A DNA stretch of 64,000 nucleotides, taken from NCBI GenBank assembly GCA_048772705.1, contig JBLWGC010000143.1, positions 62,001-126,000 on the forward strand. Direction: 5' to 3'. The position numbers and the translations under genes are program-made. This document shows, one piece after another, positions 63,993 to 64,000 of this stretch; position 1 is the first letter of the stretch, and every line of letters begins with the position of its first letter. The notes under the pieces are model-generated. The model saw only the letters and a program-made list of their open reading frames with translations. It searched no databases and was not told the DNA's origin. The DNA is from Leidyana gryllorum EB-2025a (Eukaryota; Apicomplexa).

Positions 63993-64000
63993 AACCAAAG

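Noticed and set aside
1-64000. tRNA, rRNA, spliceosomal RNA or spliced-leader genes
   Set aside because: I looked for T-loop sequences, snRNA signatures and the spliced-leader pattern known from Perkinsus and dinoflagellates and saw none. A covariance search would be needed to be certain.
1-64000. CRISPR arrays, insertion sequences, transposons or viral genes
   Set aside because: No repeat-spacer pattern, transposase, reverse transcriptase, integrase or capsid-like product was found; the only repeat of note is the 42-bp coding one.

Overview
The window is nuclear DNA from a very compact microbial eukaryote. Thirty-six protein genes fill almost all of 64 kb, about one per 1.8 kb. I traced more than 100 GT-AG introns. 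Most are 34-60 nt, usually starting GTGAGT or GTAAG. Products are eukaryotic throughout: DNA primase large subunit, AP-2 mu, YKT6, a kinesin-WD40 protein, TIM17, a CCR4-NOT subunit, a peroxin and a MICOS-like subunit. Base composition looks roughly balanced or slightly GC-rich by eye. The lineage cannot be fixed from this sequence. A compact alveolate or another small-genome protist is possible, and several secreted or GPI-like proteins would suit a parasite or host-associated cell, but that is speculation.

Layout. 1-6.4 kb: a serine-rich protein (5' end outside), a multi-pass membrane protein, a small GPI-like surface protein and a PI-PLC X-domain protein. 6.4-10.7 kb: a nucleolin-like RRM/RGG protein, TIM17 and a membrane-anchored QSOX sulfhydryl oxidase. 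10.7-17.8 kb: a 20-exon KIF21-like kinesin. 17.9-28.3 kb: an unidentified 361-aa protein, a Ctf4/AND-1-like replisome factor without its WD40 half, low-complexity and secreted proteins, YKT6 and a PEX22-like peroxin. 28.4-36.3 kb: a proline-rich protein, primase large subunit, a NOT-domain protein, a propeller-like protein and a TMBIM/Lifeguard protein. 36.4-44.3 kb: a giant basic/coiled-coil protein with repeated basic-hydrophobic motifs and two cNMP-binding-like regions. 44.3-54.3 kb: secreted proteins, a MIC10-like protein, a coiled-coil protein, a SWIB protein, archease between two possible paralogues, an F-box/PP2-like protein and a possible lumenal glycosyltransferase. 54.3-64 kb: sds22, AP-2 mu, a Rubicon-homology protein and a long coiled-coil protein.

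There are no operons by function, but the physical packing is extreme. Divergent start codons lie 20-33 bp apart at five places. Convergent genes are separated by 6-8 bp, or overlap at their stop codons. Tandem neighbours are 1, 11, 11, 14 or 16 bp apart, or share a TAATG. Many genes have a run of at least four T's, commonly followed by G, within about 45 nt upstream of the ATG on the coding strand. This is the best candidate core promoter signal. The most unusual items are the gene packing with its tiny bidirectional promoters, the giant repeat-motif protein, the Ctf4 without propeller, and the paralogue-like pair around archease.

Exon models were built by eye from frame continuity, GT-AG signals and family conservation. 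Where I counted them, exon lengths sum to whole codons. None has been tested against RNA or databases.
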